Below are positions 48,984 through 62,660 of a stretch of DNA of 64,000 bases, piece by piece. A program made the position numbers and the translations under genes. Origin of the DNA: Atrichornis clamosus (Eukaryota > Chordata > Aves > Passeriformes > Menuridae); NCBI GenBank assembly GCA_013400975.1, contig WBMZ01011870.1, forward strand, positions 1 through 64,000, written 5' to 3'. Numbering within the stretch: the stretch's first letter is position 1; the number at the start of each line of letters is the position of its first letter. The notes under the pieces were generated by a model that saw only the letters and a list, made by a program, of their open reading frames with translations, made no database searches and had not been told where the DNA came from.

Positions 48984-51900
48984 CTGCAGTGCCGGGGAAG
49001 CCTCGGTTCTGCTGGCTGCAGGGGTTGTACTCGTGTCTCTTGGAGGTGCACACAGCAGTGTGAAGGATTACATCAGGAAATTAAAAAATGGTTGTGGCCT
49101 TGAACTGAGCAAGTGCCTGCCCGGTATTTGCAGACTTCTGCTTCTTATGTGCCTTAAAGTTTATGGTCCACTTACAGGTTCCTCTAAAACTATTGCCCAG
49201 AGCATGTCCTCTTTCAAACTTAAAGTTTTTTGGACATGATTTGTGTGCATTTTGAAAATGGATGCAAAAGGAGATGGATAGTTAGCATTTTTGCATTCAG
49301 TGTCTTTCCAGGTTTTCATAATTTTTGGAAGAACTGAGAGATAGCTAATTATATGCACAAAGCATTGCAGTTGGCAAGTATAGAAGCATCTTTTGCTATC
49401 TATAGGAACACAGAAAAATAGACTCTGTGGCTTGAATATAGTCACGTAGGTTGTTTGTAGCAAAGTAAGGAATATCTTTAGAGTAATTAATTTTAATCTG
49501 CTACAAAGTAACATTGATTCCACTTCAAAAATGTGGAATAGTTTATTTTCATTTGTTTTCAAACTTGCTGAAATTTTCAGGGCAGAGACTGAACTTAAGA
49601 GCATTTCAGAACTGGAGCTGAAAATGTCTAAAGATGTTAAATAGTGGACAGTATCTATGAGAAGTGATACGATATGCAAAATCTAACATAAAAAAACCTG
49701 TTCTGATTCTTCTGGTAGTTCTGATGATTGCTTCAGGTGTCTATAAAAACTTACTCTTTAGCAGAATATGTTAAATTACAAGCTCTGGTAATGAAACAGC
49801 ATTTCTGTAGCAGCATTGCATTACTCTTTATTGTGTATATTATTCTAGCTAGTAAAAATTTATTTTAAAGTTTCTGAATGTTCAGTGTAAACATAGTGTG
49901 ACTGAAGACTTAAGATTTTTAATCTTTAATATATTTTGAGGATCTCGCAGTTAAACTTGCTATAACACTTCTGCTTCTTATAATTGTTTTAAATTATATT
50001 TTCTTTGCTATTTTTATACCTCTATTTTAAATAACTGGTTTTTTCTACAGTTTGCTTTAGTATTTATTGAGAGAAAAATAAATGTATTTTTAAAATATTT
50101 GTTTAGACTTCATAAATTTTTGAAACTTTCTCCTCTTTCTCTGAAACACACTGTGATAAGATACCACCCAAAGGAAAAGAATTATTCTGAAAATTAGAAA
50201 TAAACCCCATACTAATTTCCTTTCTGTTTTCTTTTCATTTCAGACAATGGCAAGTGAAAAAGTGCTCCATATGTCAAAAATGTTCTATTTTAATCTTTGT
50301 TATTCCAAGAAGCAAGAAAAATTGTTGAATTTTGAACTCTTGCCTTCAGTGAGGACCACATACTTGGATAGTTTGAGCAGAAGTTATCACAAACATCTCA
50401 GGCAGTTGCCTAAGCTCTTCTCATGCATGCTTAATGAGTCTCTGCCAAAATATTTCAGGCAGCAAATGAAATTACTTCTCCTTTGAGAGCTGCCATTGCC
50501 TTGTTGCCTTGCTCAGCCTGAGAGCCCCAAAGGAGAGCTTTGAACGGGGAGATTAGAAATATCTCAGTAGAACAGACGTAACACCTACAGTGAAAAGGTA
50601 GTGGTAGAAGGAAGGAGGGAGATGGGAAATTGGGGCTTTTTGGGGGAAGGGTGGGGTTTTTTCTATAGGGAATTTCCTTTTAGCAGGTGCCCTACTGGTC
50701 CTGACTCACATTAACTTAGGTTTACATCTAGATCTCTTTTTCTAAACCACATATAAACTTCATCATCAATTTTACCTGACTGGTAGTTCAAAACTTTCAG
50801 CACTATAAAGATGTTTTCTTTTTTTTGTGACATGAAAATTGATTTCTGGTCAAACCAAATATTCTGAAATGCCCATCCAAAGCCTCTAAATGGAGAAGCC
50901 GATACTGTATCAGTGAAGCCTGGCAAATGTGGAGAAAAAAAGGTTTACTCATTCTGCCCACAAGGACTGTGTAAACAATACCAAAACAAGCTTTCAGGAG
51001 AGAACATGAAGAACTGGCAAGGAAACAAAAGTGTAACAGAGAAGATTTCTAGGTCACCCATCTGCCTAATTGCTGGCAGCATCTCTGGATTTTTACAGCA
51101 TGCCTCTCTAACATAGTCCTTTGGAAAACAAAATGCCATATATTGAAAAATAGTTACAAAGTTAAAGCATTTTGTATCCTGTAGACTTCAGCTTTTACCT
51201 ACAGTGGGGTTTTTAAGAGACTTGTACTGCACACTGAACTAAATAGGGCTACCTCTTTTTCGTGATATATTAAAATTTAATGACGAGTGAACTGCAAGCC
51301 TACTTTCATTTTCCAGCTTGATCCAGAAGACAGTGGTGGAATTATTCACAGTTTTCAAGGGACAATAATGAAAACTCTGGATTCTGTAAAGCCTTGCACT
51401 TGCAGTGTCCGTACCGTACTGCTGTGGAATGATTTAGCCATTCCCATGAGTATTGGGATCTCATCAGCAATGTTTGATATCTGATTCTCTAACAGTATTA
51501 TTAAGACTTGATGGGATGAAACTAGGCTATTTTTGACCTCTGCCAGCAAACTGTATTAAGATGAAATACGAGAATTAAAAAAACAAAACAACAGAAAAAC
51601 CCGCCAAACCTCAAAATTGCAGGGACAATAAATAGGTTTTATTCAGTTTCCTGAACCTGTGGCCCTGCTTGCTTATGGAGAAAAAAGACCTTTGGTTGTT
51701 CTCATGTTGCATTCCCTATTGTAAACATCTGTATAAAATAATGCAGATGTATGTAATTACAAAAATATTTAATGCTTATTTAAGTTTTCTTGTTTTGAAT
51801 CTTTGCAGTCTTTCTGGGTTGAAAAAAAACCATGAAAACCATGAAAGTACATGTCTTTTTAAGGAAAATTCTTTTTTTTTCCAGATCTGAACAAAAAAAC

Positions 51901-54900
51901 ATTACTCAATTTTTCCTTTAGTTACTGCTCTCCCATGATGCATTGTTGATGCTGTTAATACTTTTTCTATGTATTAAACTTTGTTATCACAGTATTACTG
52001 GGGGAGTAATTGCAATCCATTTAGCACAAGCAAAAAAAAAAAATTAGGTGAGTTATTGCTGTCTCCAGTGACTAGTGTTAATTAACTCTGGCTTCATTTG
52101 CTCTATATAAATGAGCACTTTTTAAATGGCTGTGAAATAATCTTGTGGCTCAATTATATTTATAAAACGTATTTCCATTCTTGACCCAAGAAACTATCCA
52201 GTAGTTTGAACATTTTACAGATCACACCAGTTAAGGAAAAGAAAAATCATATTAGTCAGATATGTTACATGTACTTTTGTTAACAAGAAAATATCAATAT
52301 CCTGTTCCATGGACACAGGAAGATCAAATTACTCCAGATTGTTTAGGGGCTTTAGTTTTGTCTTCTCTTGCTTGCATCTTTAAGCCCGTCCAAGGCAGCA
52401 CCCTTTGCTGTAGATGGGCTTTTCCACTGAAGTTCACTGCAATCCTAATTCTGGCACTAACTGAATCTGCCTTCTCTGCCTCCAGGAATGCTTCTTTCTC
52501 TTTCATCCTCATCAATTCTTACACACTCAGAGGTCAGTAAAACTTTGGCATCCATAAGCTAGATTCCTGAGGGTATCTGCATACTTCTGGATTTTGGGTT
52601 AAGAGGCTGTTTCAGTCATTACCTGTTTGCCCAAGTATGCTTCTTGCCTCCTCCCAAACATCTGAACATTAGGTCAGCAGCTACATAAGTCAACCTTAAC
52701 AATGCTCAGCAATGGCATAGCATTTTTTTCTCTGTTCATTGGTAGGTCAGACCATGTTTATTGATGCTTATAAAAGGATATTTAAATCTTTTTAGATGTC
52801 TAGTTTCTGTGCAGAGTACCTCTAGGTCAGAGTTTGCAAAATGGTTGTCATCTGGTCCCCATCCAATGTAAAGAAGTTAGTTCAGCACAGGGAAAAAAAC
52901 CTCTGGTAATGAAGGGGAAAATAGCAGTCAGGTTAATGCAAAGTGTCCTACTACAGTGTATGCTGCTGGTGTGAGCTGACTTGTATATCCTTTTTAGATA
53001 GAAGGCACAAAAACAAACCACTAGCAATGGACAATCTGTGATGAACGTCCCAATATATTGACAAGCTGAGCTCTGGCAGATGCCGTCATCCCCAAGGCAT
53101 CAGAGGGATTTCAGGGCACAAGCTAAGTACAGCAGGAGGAAAGTTTGGTACTTTGGCTGATGATGCTCTCTATATTTTCCTGTGCCTGCTTGCCCAAATA
53201 CATTATTCACACAAGGTCATGGCGTGGTAATCAGTGCATGTTTCAGAGAAGGCACTCTGAACTCATTGTCTCAGGTGACTAAAAATGTCATTTCACTCTG
53301 CCTGCACATATTGATTAGTTATTCTCAACAAGTTTGATTACAAATAGTACTGCTGTGGTGGTTGCCAAATAAACATATCCTAAGGTATCCCCAGCCTGTA
53401 GCCTATTAATCCAAGACCTGACAGGGTTCAGATGTGATGGATACAACATGGTTGCCCAGGCATCTCATATGTATATTTATTTAGCTCAAATGTGTTTCAG
53501 TGGATGGTCACATACACCAAACCTATGAACTACATCTTTTGTGATGTTGTAGAGGTACCCTGCAGTGATTTTAAACCTTTAGAATGCAAGGGAGAAAAAT
53601 GCTCACTTGCAGTAAGTACTGTTGGTTTGCTAATTGCTACTCATTGTGCTAAATCTTTGGTATTTGTGTATAGCTTGCATAGAGTGGGTAGCTGTGTTCT
53701 GTCTCATTCAAAAACAAAAGCCAGAAAATATTACACTGTTGCCCTACAGTACTTGTGTTATCTTGGGTTGCTATGGCATTGCCACACATAATAAAACATA
53801 ATGGCAACAGAAAGCAAAAAAGCATTCTGGCCTGTGAGAGTGTTGATGTAAATAGATAATGAAGCTTTCTGTTGTATACCATGATAATAGCAAAGTAATG
53901 GAAACAGATCTTTATGTGATAGCAGTTTTGATTTATTTACTGGGATTTATATGAGGCATTCTTCATGATTCTCTTCTCCTGCACAAATAATTACATACAA
54001 ATTCCTCATGCCAAGATATCAGAGCCACTATCTACTGTGAGGTCTTTTTCACTTGTCCAATCCATTTAGCCACTGAATAGGATAAACCTTTTTTAACTGC
54101 AACACTCCTTGTGTTCCAAAACCTTTTGGGATGCTGGCTTTTGGACTCTTTCTTTAGTCAAGCAAGGGGAAAATTTTGTTTGAACTCTTTGCATGGGAAG
54201 TACTGTCTTTTCATGTGAAAACTACTGGTAGTTGTCCTAGAAATGCCATGCCTTGTGGTGGACTTGCTGCAGCAGTACGACACCAGGAGGGAGACACTTT
54301 CCTTCGTGTGGGTCAACGTGAGAATAATTTTAGCCACACCAGACCACCAGCAACACAGTGACGCAGTCAGCGGATGTCAGGTGCAGCATCAACCACAACC
54401 TGAAGGCTCCATGGAAGACATGAACATGTTGAGAGACAGATGCACTTTTTTCCTGCAGGATGTTGAGAACTGACCTGATTCTCTGGGCTCAGACATGCAG
54501 GAGCAATACCACAAGTCCTCCTTCCTGACTTCTGGCAGCTCTGCATCTGTCACCTCTCTCTGCTACCAATAAGCCAGTGACAAGCAGACTGATTCCTGTA
54601 AGCCTCCCATAGCATGAAACAACCTGAGTTATACTCCAAGGTTACCTTTGAGAGTTCAGGATTGCAATGTGGACAACTTTGCTGAAGGCTATAGGGCATG
54701 GTATAGATGGAGTTCTGTGTTAAGGGATCTGTAAGGTTAAAACTATATATTGGAGTAGAAACCATCTAAGTTTGCCGTCAGCTGAAGTCAGAGCAGCTTG
54801 ACAGCATGTTAAGTTTCCACAGGGAGTAAAAAGGTTGAAATAATTTGAATTGGGAGCCCTCCCCCTCCCTAACCAGTTCCAACCTTAAGTAGTTTAAGGC

Positions 54901-56137
54901 TCAATAGAGCAATAGGAATGCTTTACATTGCCCTCCAAAACAAACTGTAAGCTGGTGCAACCTGAGAAGCTCAGCTGTGAGTATATTCCCTGGCTGTTGC
55001 CACAAATGATTGTATGGGTATTCTGGCCCCAGAACGCGAGTTTCAAATTCAGTACGAGTCCTCCCCACACTCATACCACCAAAAACTTGTGTTAAAGTCA
55101 AATGAGACAAGAAGAAAAACTGTACAACCCACTCTCACCCCTTTCTAAAATTACTTTTTCCCTGAACATCCCTTTCTCCTACACTTGTTTTGACCACTGG
55201 ACTGAAAATCCATTATTTGATAAATTCTGTTTAACAGCAATGAGAAAGGTATCATATCAGCCGTCTTGTGCATGGGACTTCAGGATTGCCCTGATACTGG
55301 GAAATGGCTTTTTTGTGTCTGTTGCAGATGGGCTATGTCTTTACCTAAACAATTGATACGTTTGATTGAGAAAAGAAAGTGATGCTTTAAGATGTCTTCT
55401 TGATTCATTCGACATAAGTAATCCAAAAAAATAAGCTTGCTTAGGAGCATGGTACAAAAAGGGAGGAAAAAAATGTTACAGCTGGTGATAAAGACACTCA
55501 GGAGCCAAAGATATTGGAAGCATCTGTTTGGACCTTGGCAGTGCCCTGGAATTCTCTCAGGAGCTCTGAACTTCATAGGTGCCTCTGCTCTCCTGTATCA
55601 CAAAGGGAAAACTGCATGGGTTCCTGTAGTGAAAACTGCACTAGGACCCGTAGTGACAGTTTTATTCCATCACTCTTCGTGAGTTTTTAGATAGTCTAAT
55701 GAAAAAATGCAGGCAGTAAAAAAAATTAGCAAGGATTGTCCCTTATAAGCTTTAAAATGTTAATATATATCTGTTTTCAGACTCCATAAGCAGTCTGTAT
55801 ATTATGCATGTTAATATGTATCTTTGAGTGATATTAAAAATAGAATCCTGATCATATGACAAACCAGTTGCTATAGTAACTACATTTTTTGCAGTAGAAC
55901 AGCAAAGTAATAATGTGTAAAATGTGTAAATTATCAGTGTGCAAGAGCAACTGATGTGTCTTCGCTCTGCTATTCTGTTTTAAAATGAACCTTTCTATGA
56001 ATATACATATCTCATTCATGTATTCTCCTGACACTCCTGTAGCTGGCTCCGTCTCTTCTGTTGGCCACCCTTGTAGTGCTTAAGTGAGAGGTGACATTTC
56101 AGCCAAAAGAAAAAGAAGCAGGAGAAACACAGATAAT

Positions 56138-56197
56138 GGACTTGATCCAGAGGAAAAAGGCTTGTACTGATTTCAATAGACTTTGCCTTGGGCCTTA
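56138..56197. repeat. Fragment of an ancient palindromic sauropsid repeat
   Basis: 'ggacttgatccagagg', then 'actgatttcaatagactttg' and 'ccttgggcctta' resemble the remembered old repeat (ggcctgatccaaag, attgacttcaatgggctttg, ggatcaggccc). Diverged and short. Confidence 0.35.
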
Positions 56198-59100
56198 TGC
56201 AAACAAAGGTGATTTATGAGGGATAGCACAAAAAGGCAGAGTTCATTCATTTTTGCGTGCCTGGTACCACATTCTCCTGCTGAAATTTGAAGAGATGTTG
56301 CACTTGACATTGGGGAGAGGTAGGATGAAGCACTAACATGTTGCATATTGCCATAGTAGTCTGAGCATATCTCAGTGAATGTGGAACCAATTTTTGAGAG
56401 CTTGTCTTCCTTCACCCCAGATTCCAAGCGTCTAGATTTACATGCATGTCAGATGTTGTTTTGCCATTTAAATTTCCTAGGATAGATAAGATAAGTGTTA
56501 CTAAAATTTAAGAGTGGGTAGAACACGTGGAATGAAGTCCTGGCTTAGCTGAAGTCAATAACAAAACTCTCATTGACAGTATTTCACCTTTTCTGCTTAG
56601 TGTCACAATGAAGAGGGCAGTGACCTACTGCCCTGCAGGAGATGGTAACCCCCCCAAAACGCAACAGAGATATTTACTTTGGGCTCCAGAGAGAGGAGTG
56701 GTGTTTGTAGCAGTGCTGGCTACAAATCAGATGAATTCCCATCCAGGGGGAATTAGACAGTTAACCAGTAAATCTTTTGGATCACTTGCTTTAATTATAC
56801 TAGGTGACTGTGACACTTTATTTCATTGGGCTTTCTAGTTTTGCTGTAGCCCACATTTTAAAGAAAGTTGGTTGAACCTGAAGTCATTCTAATTTTAAGG
56901 TTTCAAGGCACTATGTTTTTCTTGTTGCAACCCCAGCCTACATGTAATTATAATCTGCGTTGTAACAGCACCTGCCTAAGTGGAACAGTTAGTTATTTAC
57001 TAACACTCCAGGAGGGACTCCAGATTGACGGAGATCAGCTGTGTCTCTGAGCTCATGGGTAGCCCAGTACTAAAATATGACTCCAGATTTACTGTGTCTG
57101 AGCTTCATGACACAGCCCACCCCCTGTTGTGTATAACAAGGCAAAGGCTTTTTGTTCAAATGAGACAAACCCCGTTTTTAATGCAAATGCATGTTCCAAA
57201 ATGGAAAGTGTTACTTAAAAATTAGAATTTTTTTTTTCTTAAGACATCAGGAGGAGCTTCTACATTTCCCTTGGAACATTTGACAGGCAGAGGTACTGCC
57301 TTAAATTCTGCTGTAAAATTATATTATAGGACTCCAACCAAGAATGCTTGTTTTGTAGCTTTTTGGAACAAAGGTTTTCATAAAGTAGTGCTCTGAAATC
57401 TACATATGGAAACAAATAGACTTTCTATCAGACTTGTATTTGTGAAATACTGTTTTTAATAGTTTTGTGTGACACCAAACTAATGTTTTTCCTGTTTCCT
57501 ATGTCACTGTTGCAGTATCAGCTCTATCATTTAGTGTCAGATTTTTGTGTCTATATCAACAAATTGTGGAACAAGACTTTTGCTGCAGATCCCTTTTCCT
57601 TGGAGTGGAAGAGTTCAACTTTTGGCATATATCAGAAATTGTTAGTTGGAAATGAAGTCTTGATACCTCCATCTCTGTTCTTGCTCTTATGGACTTGGTG
57701 CTCGCATGGACTCTCACAATGCACTGTAGAGGTAGCAAGAACTATCTGAGGTGGCCCAGGCTCCAGAAAATGTTTGGGACTCTGTCCTGTACATGAAAAT
57801 ATGCTATAAAGCTTCATTTACTCCAATGTTAATCTTGCTTGGGTATTTCTCTGCTGTCCTACAGTATAGTCTTGCATTTTTATCAGTAGCACAGTGGAGG
57901 CAAATGTAGTGATAGAGATTCCAGTGCAAACAAAATAGTGGCAGCATTAGGTGTCTGACTGAAGTACTTAAAATGTGCTAGAGAGATATTTCCAAAGAGA
58001 AAACCACTGAATCATTTTCCTTAAAACTGCCTCTGCGTAGAGGACTTGTGTTCAAACAGTCACCTGGAATGCTTTTCCTTTGAAACTCGAGATCTCTAGG
58101 TGGAGGTACAGGGATTTCTAAACAAAGGAAAATTCTTCTTTTTGTCTTTTTTTTTTCAAACAAGCACAGAATTTTATGAGAAATAATGCAAGGAAAATAT
58201 ACATCAATTATCAACAAAATGCATATTTTATTAATTATTTGTGGCAGGAAATAGTTAGGAAAGGTAAGTTCTGCAAAATGGCGACCAGGTTAATTATTGT
58301 TCATATTCCCACATTATTGTCATTTTCTCAAAGACTTCTTTTCCACTAACAATAAAACATTTCAGTAATACGTTATTTTGCTTTTTTTAAAGCAGCATGG
58401 TAAAATGTATTCTGCTATATGTCTTCCTGCACTTCCTTGATATTGAAGTTATAGCTCTTATTAGTGAGTCACCTTTAAATTGATGAGTCATCTTGTGGAG
58501 ATTACTCAGAATTGAATAATTTAAACCCGTTGTCCTTTCAGCAGCATGATCACTACTGATGGTTGTGAAATAAAGCTCATAATTAGGAACTGCTCACAAA
58601 CTGCACTGACAAAATAATTTTGCCAGGAGACAATTAGTTGACCTTGAACTTGTGAAGATATGAACTGGTTTCTTCAGAGATTTCTTGGGTTTAGTCTGGG
58701 ATTTCTGAGCAAAACAAAGACCTTGCTGGCTACTCTTAAGTGGTTTTCTTCTCTCCTGCACTTGTGTCCCCTTTTGTATGAGGGATCATGACCTTGCGCC
58801 ATGGTTAAGGTATTCCTTGTCAATGCCTGGACTATTTTAAGTACTTCAGAATTTTTCTTTTATTCTCCTTTACCATTTCTTTCTCAAAGCCACTGATTTT
58901 AAGCTATCATGAATTCATGCCAACATGGAAGGGAGGAATGCCAATGGAGAAAATTTTTCTAAGATTGGAAGAGAAGTCCAAAGCTTTTGTTTTGATCCCA
59001 AGGTTCAATCAACTGCATGAGCTTTGCAGGTACGAGACATCATTTTTCAAATGGGGAGTAGAAAGCTCACAGATGCACACATTTTGTCGTAAAACCCTTC

Positions 59101-60389
59101 ACATGTAGCTTACATATGGTAGCTTAAGTTATGCAAAGCTTTAGAAATCTATAGGAATATTCAGGGAATAGTTCACAACTCAATGGAGATAAAGACAGAG
59201 GAATCTAGCATTCAATTTGCCAAATATTCTGAACAGAAGCCAGAAGTCCATTTACATATAAATATATAATTTATAATGTGGAAATGCTTCAAGGCCTTGC
59301 ATGCAAATGCTTTGGATTTTTCTGGGGGAAAAAAAAAAAGAAAAAAAAATATTTCTTTTCATCCTCTTGTCTTTTGTTTCAATTAAATTGTTTCATTGTT
59401 GCATGCATTAAAATAAATTAAGAGGGCAACCTTTTCTCTCTTTGCATACAACTGGCATATAAATGACACTTCCTGCATGACACAAAAACCTCAGATAATT
59501 GTTTTATAATTAATTTACCTAAATTAATTTAACAGATAAAAAATTGCATTATTTTATTATAAATGTGTCCAATTCATTTAGAAAAAATAAACAGAACATA
59601 GTTTCTAACTCCAGCCGCTTTCTTCAAAATACCATTCCTCCTGAACAGACTAGATGTAGGCGCTTTTTAGCTACCGATTTTTTTTTTCTCATTACAGTTT
59701 CTCAGTGTCAGTGCATTATGGATATTGGCTGGATCAAAAGAGATAAATACAAAAGTGTCAGATCTAAGAAAATGCTTTTGAAAATATTTTCAGCATTTTT
59801 AATTTTGTAACTAAAACTTTATTTCTTGTTTATGGTAAGCTGCATTTAGTTTGCTGGCAATACTAATTACAAATAACTATTTCATCTGAGGAAAACAAAT
59901 TCTGGCTTTGGAGCAAGATCTTCTGATCACAGGAATTTGTTTTACAGACTATAGAACTGAATATCAAATCTGGAGATATTTTACAATAAATTGGGTTGCA
60001 GTCATTTATTCAAAACCCAAAAGTCATTCAGCAAATAATTTGATGAATGCTTACACGAGGAAACCATTTTGCTGATGGATCAACCTCAGCTAGGAAAAAA
60101 AATCCCAGACACTTCCTGCCATTTCTGCAGTTCAAAAATAAAAGCTCTTCTCATGCTCATATAGATCTCTTGAATGCACAGATAAAGAAAAGGCTGCTGT
60201 TTTAAAAATGAACACTAAGAAGAAAAGGAGCATTTAAGCAGATTAAGTAGCTGGGGGAACACAGTGTATTGTCTGTTTGACTAGGAAAATGTGTGCCTTT
60301 TATGAGAAATAAGTATTTGACCATAAATGGAGAAATAAATTTTCCTGATGCAGATTGTGTAATCTGATAATCCAGAGACAAGGGAAACC
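56198..60389. other. Intergenic desert
   Basis: AT-rich unique sequence, including an A-rich simple stretch at 59330-59349. Open frames up to 94 codons have no recognisable product. No RNA gene seen. Confidence 0.4.
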
Positions 60390-61022
60390 TAGAGCCACAG
60401 AATATCCTGAGTTGGAAGGGACCCACAAGGATCATCAAGTCCAACTCATGGCCCTGCACAGCACCACCCCCAAGAGTTGCACCAAGTGCCTGAGAGCATT
60501 GTCCAGGTGCTTCTTGAACTCTGTCAGGCTGGTGCTTTGGCCACTTCCCTGGGGAACCTGTTCCAGTGCCCAAACACCCTCTGGGTGAAGAACCTTTTCC
60601 TGATATCCAACCTAAAACTCCCCTGACACAACTTCAGGCCATTTCCTGGAGTCCTGCTATTGGTCACAAGACAGAAGAGATCAGTGTCCGCCCCTCCTCT
60701 TTGCCTCACGAGGAAGTTGTAACTGCAATGAGGTCTCCCCTCAGTCTCCTCTTCTCCAGGCTGAACAAGTGACCTCAGCAGCTCCTCACACGGCTTCCCC
60801 TCAAGGCCCTTCACCATCCTTGTGGCCCTCCTTTGGACACTCTCTAATAGGTTTATATGTTTTTTATATTGTGGTGCTCAAAACTGCCCCCAGCACTCGA
60901 GGTGAGGCCACTCCAGGGCAGAGCAGAGCGGGCCAATCCCCTCCCTTGCCCACCTGGTGATGCTGTGCCTGCTGCACCCCAGGGCATGGGTGGCCCTCCT
61001 GGCTGCCAGGTCACACTTCTTA
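60390..61022 (-). mobile_element. CR1 LINE 3' end (ORF2 C-terminal third and tail), 5'-truncated
   Basis: In reverse complement this is nearly the same element as 21712-22376. Shared blocks include 'ctcgagtgctgggggcag', 'accacaatataaaaaacat' and 'gtgtccaaaggagggcca'. The minus strand reads RLDIRKRFFTQRVFGHWNRF and REVAKAP, the CR1 ORF2 C-terminus, open over 97 codons (60524-60817). The tail at the left edge is CACAGAATATCCTG in reverse complement. The ORF2 part upstream of about 61022 is missing. Confidence 0.94.
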
Positions 61023-61823
61023 CTCACCTGAAAACCTGAAACCTAAAACCTGAAACTCTTGATGTGAAACCTGGTCAAAGAGAACCTGAGCTTGGAATGC
61101 GGCAATCCATAGGAGTGGATGGAAAATTTTTCAAAGAAATTAAAAAATAAAATAAAAAAATTAAGGTAGTGCAAGATTTAAATGCTAACAATGTGATAAA
61201 CTGTTCAGAAAGAATACAGCACACAAAATAACACATTTGGAATAAATTTGTTTTTGAGAAGGTTAATAAACACCTTATTTTCCACATGGCAGTAATAGTG
61301 GTAATCAGCACACTTAGATTCAGAATGGACAAACAGATTGTTGAATAGAGGGAGTGCTGCCAGGAACTGAAGGGCTGTGCCATTAAAGGAGACTTCAGCC
61401 ACAGGTGAAGGAGCTGGCCTAACATGAATATTTTGCCTGGTGCAGCTTTTTCTAGACGTAGTAGATGCCCTATTGCCACAAAATCGCTGGACTAACAAGA
61501 ATTTATGAACTGGTGTTAGTAATGAGAATGTTACAAAAATTATGTCTCCGACAACAATATCTTGTCCTGATCAGCACTGATTTTTTTTTAATTGAATGAA
61601 ATCTGAATAAAAATAGGTGCTTAAGTAAGCTTTATTTATTGTTTAAGACATTAAGAACCCAATTAGTGGAGTCAGCTGGATTTATAAGTTCAGTATCTTG
61701 AATAAGGATTAGCTCTGGGATATTTTAAAGTCAAAACTGCAAAATTTCTCTAAAAATTTGAAGGAGAAAATTGTAGAAAATATTTCAGGTTCAAATGCAA
61801 AGGCAAAGAAAAAAAGGCTTAAA
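61023..61823. other. Short heptamer array, then AT-rich spacer between CR1 copies
   Basis: Begins with ACCTGAAA-type units (61026-61057) next to the truncated 5' end of the neighbouring CR1, then AT-rich unique sequence. Minus frames of 134 and 97 codons overlap here and have no recognised product. Confidence 0.5.
61026..61057 (+). repeat. Imperfect (ACCTGAA)n heptamer array
   Basis: Four units of about 7-8 bases (ACCTGAAA, ACCTGAA, ACCTAAA, ACCTGAA), directly readable. It abuts the 5' truncation of the CR1 at 60390-61022. Confidence 0.75.
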
Positions 61824-62223
61824 ACGACAGGCTGAGAGAATTGGGTTGTTCAACCTGCAGAAGAGAAGACGCTGGGGAGAACTTATCGCAGCCTTCCAGT
61901 ACCTGAAGGGGTCTATAAGAAACCTGTAGAGAGATTTTTTTCAAGGACATGTCGTGAGACAACAAGGGGGAATGGCTTCAAACTGAAAGAGGGTAGGTTT
62001 ACCTTAGATATTAGGAAAAAATTCTTTATTGTGATGGTGCTGAGACACTGGAACAGGTTGCCCAGAGAAGCTATGGCTGCCCCATCCCTGAAAGTAGTCA
62101 AGATCAGATTGGATGAGGCTTTGGGCAAGTGGAAGGTCTCGTGGAAGGTGTCCCTGCCCATGGTGGGGGAATAAGAACCAGATGATCTTTAAAGTCCAGA
62201 CCATTCTATGAGTCTATGATTCT
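61824..62223 (+). mobile_element. CR1 LINE 3' end, older copy
   Basis: Starts 'gacaggctgagagaattggg' and runs through 'gcagccttccagtacctgaa', 'agatattaggaaaaaattct', 'ctggaacaggttgcccagag' and 'ggtgtccctgcccatggtgg' to the tail 'ctatgagtctatgattct'. All are CR1 C-terminal and 3' UTR landmarks. The frame is full of stops, so it is older than the copies at 21.7 and 60.4 kb. Confidence 0.93.
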
Positions 62224-62226
62224 ACT

Positions 62227-62455
62227 CGTGCAGAGATTCTGAATGGAAACAAGAGGAAAATATTTCACAATGAGAACAATCAGCCATTGGAATAATCTCT
62301 CTAAGGAAGTGGTGGGTTCCCCAGCATTGGACACTTTTGATATTCAGCTGAACAGGATGCTGGGCCATGTTGTCTAGACTGTGCTTTTGCCAAAAAGGTT
62401 TGGACCAGATGACTGTTGAGATCCCTTCCAACCTAGCATTCTGTGATTCTATGAA
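62227..62455 (+). mobile_element. CR1 LINE 3' end, second copy in tandem, different subfamily
   Basis: Begins three bases after the tail of the previous CR1. It contains 'ttggaataatctctctaagg', 'aagtggtgggttccccagca' and 'gaccagatgactgttgagat', and ends 'cattctgtgattctatga'. The 3' UTR differs from the preceding copy, so this is a separate insertion and not a duplication of it. Confidence 0.88.
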
Positions 62456-62607
62456 ATAGCAGAAAGCTATTAGGTAGTAAAGCTAACAAAAGAACAAAAC
62501 CAAAAGCCTTTCCTCTGTTCAGGGCATGAGGTTAAGATTTAGCTATGGATCTAAACCAAAATGTTTTGGGTTTATTTCTAGTTTTTGCCAAGGGCAAAGA
62601 TGTTGAC

Positions 62608-62642
62608 TAATGATTCAATGATAACTAATTATTGAATCATTA
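62608..62642. other. 12-bp stem hairpin with 11-nt loop
   Basis: TAATGATTCAAT (62608-62619) and ATTGAATCATTA (62631-62642) are exact reverse complements. Confidence 0.8.
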
Positions 62643-62660
62643 TCAATAATAACTAACGTT

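Larger units (their letters stand above)
43265..56137. other. Intergenic desert
   Basis: Unique AT-rich sequence. Items seen are an 11-bp inverted repeat (44247-44257 with 44330-44340), an 11-base C run (45833-45843), a G/T-rich stretch (about 47730-47960), an (ATGG)6 run (48960-48983), and acceptor-like pyrimidine tracts ending in AG before 50246 and 51884 without clear partner exons. The 172-codon minus frame (49161-49679) is an AT-rich chance frame. Nothing else recognised. Confidence 0.35.

Noticed and set aside
49161..49679. 172-codon minus frame
   Set aside because: Low-complexity hydrophobic/Ser/Leu composition from AT-rich DNA, with no family resemblance.
51843..51890. Polypyrimidine tract ending TTTTCCAG
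   Set aside because: No downstream exon-like sequence or donor; chance in T-rich sequence.
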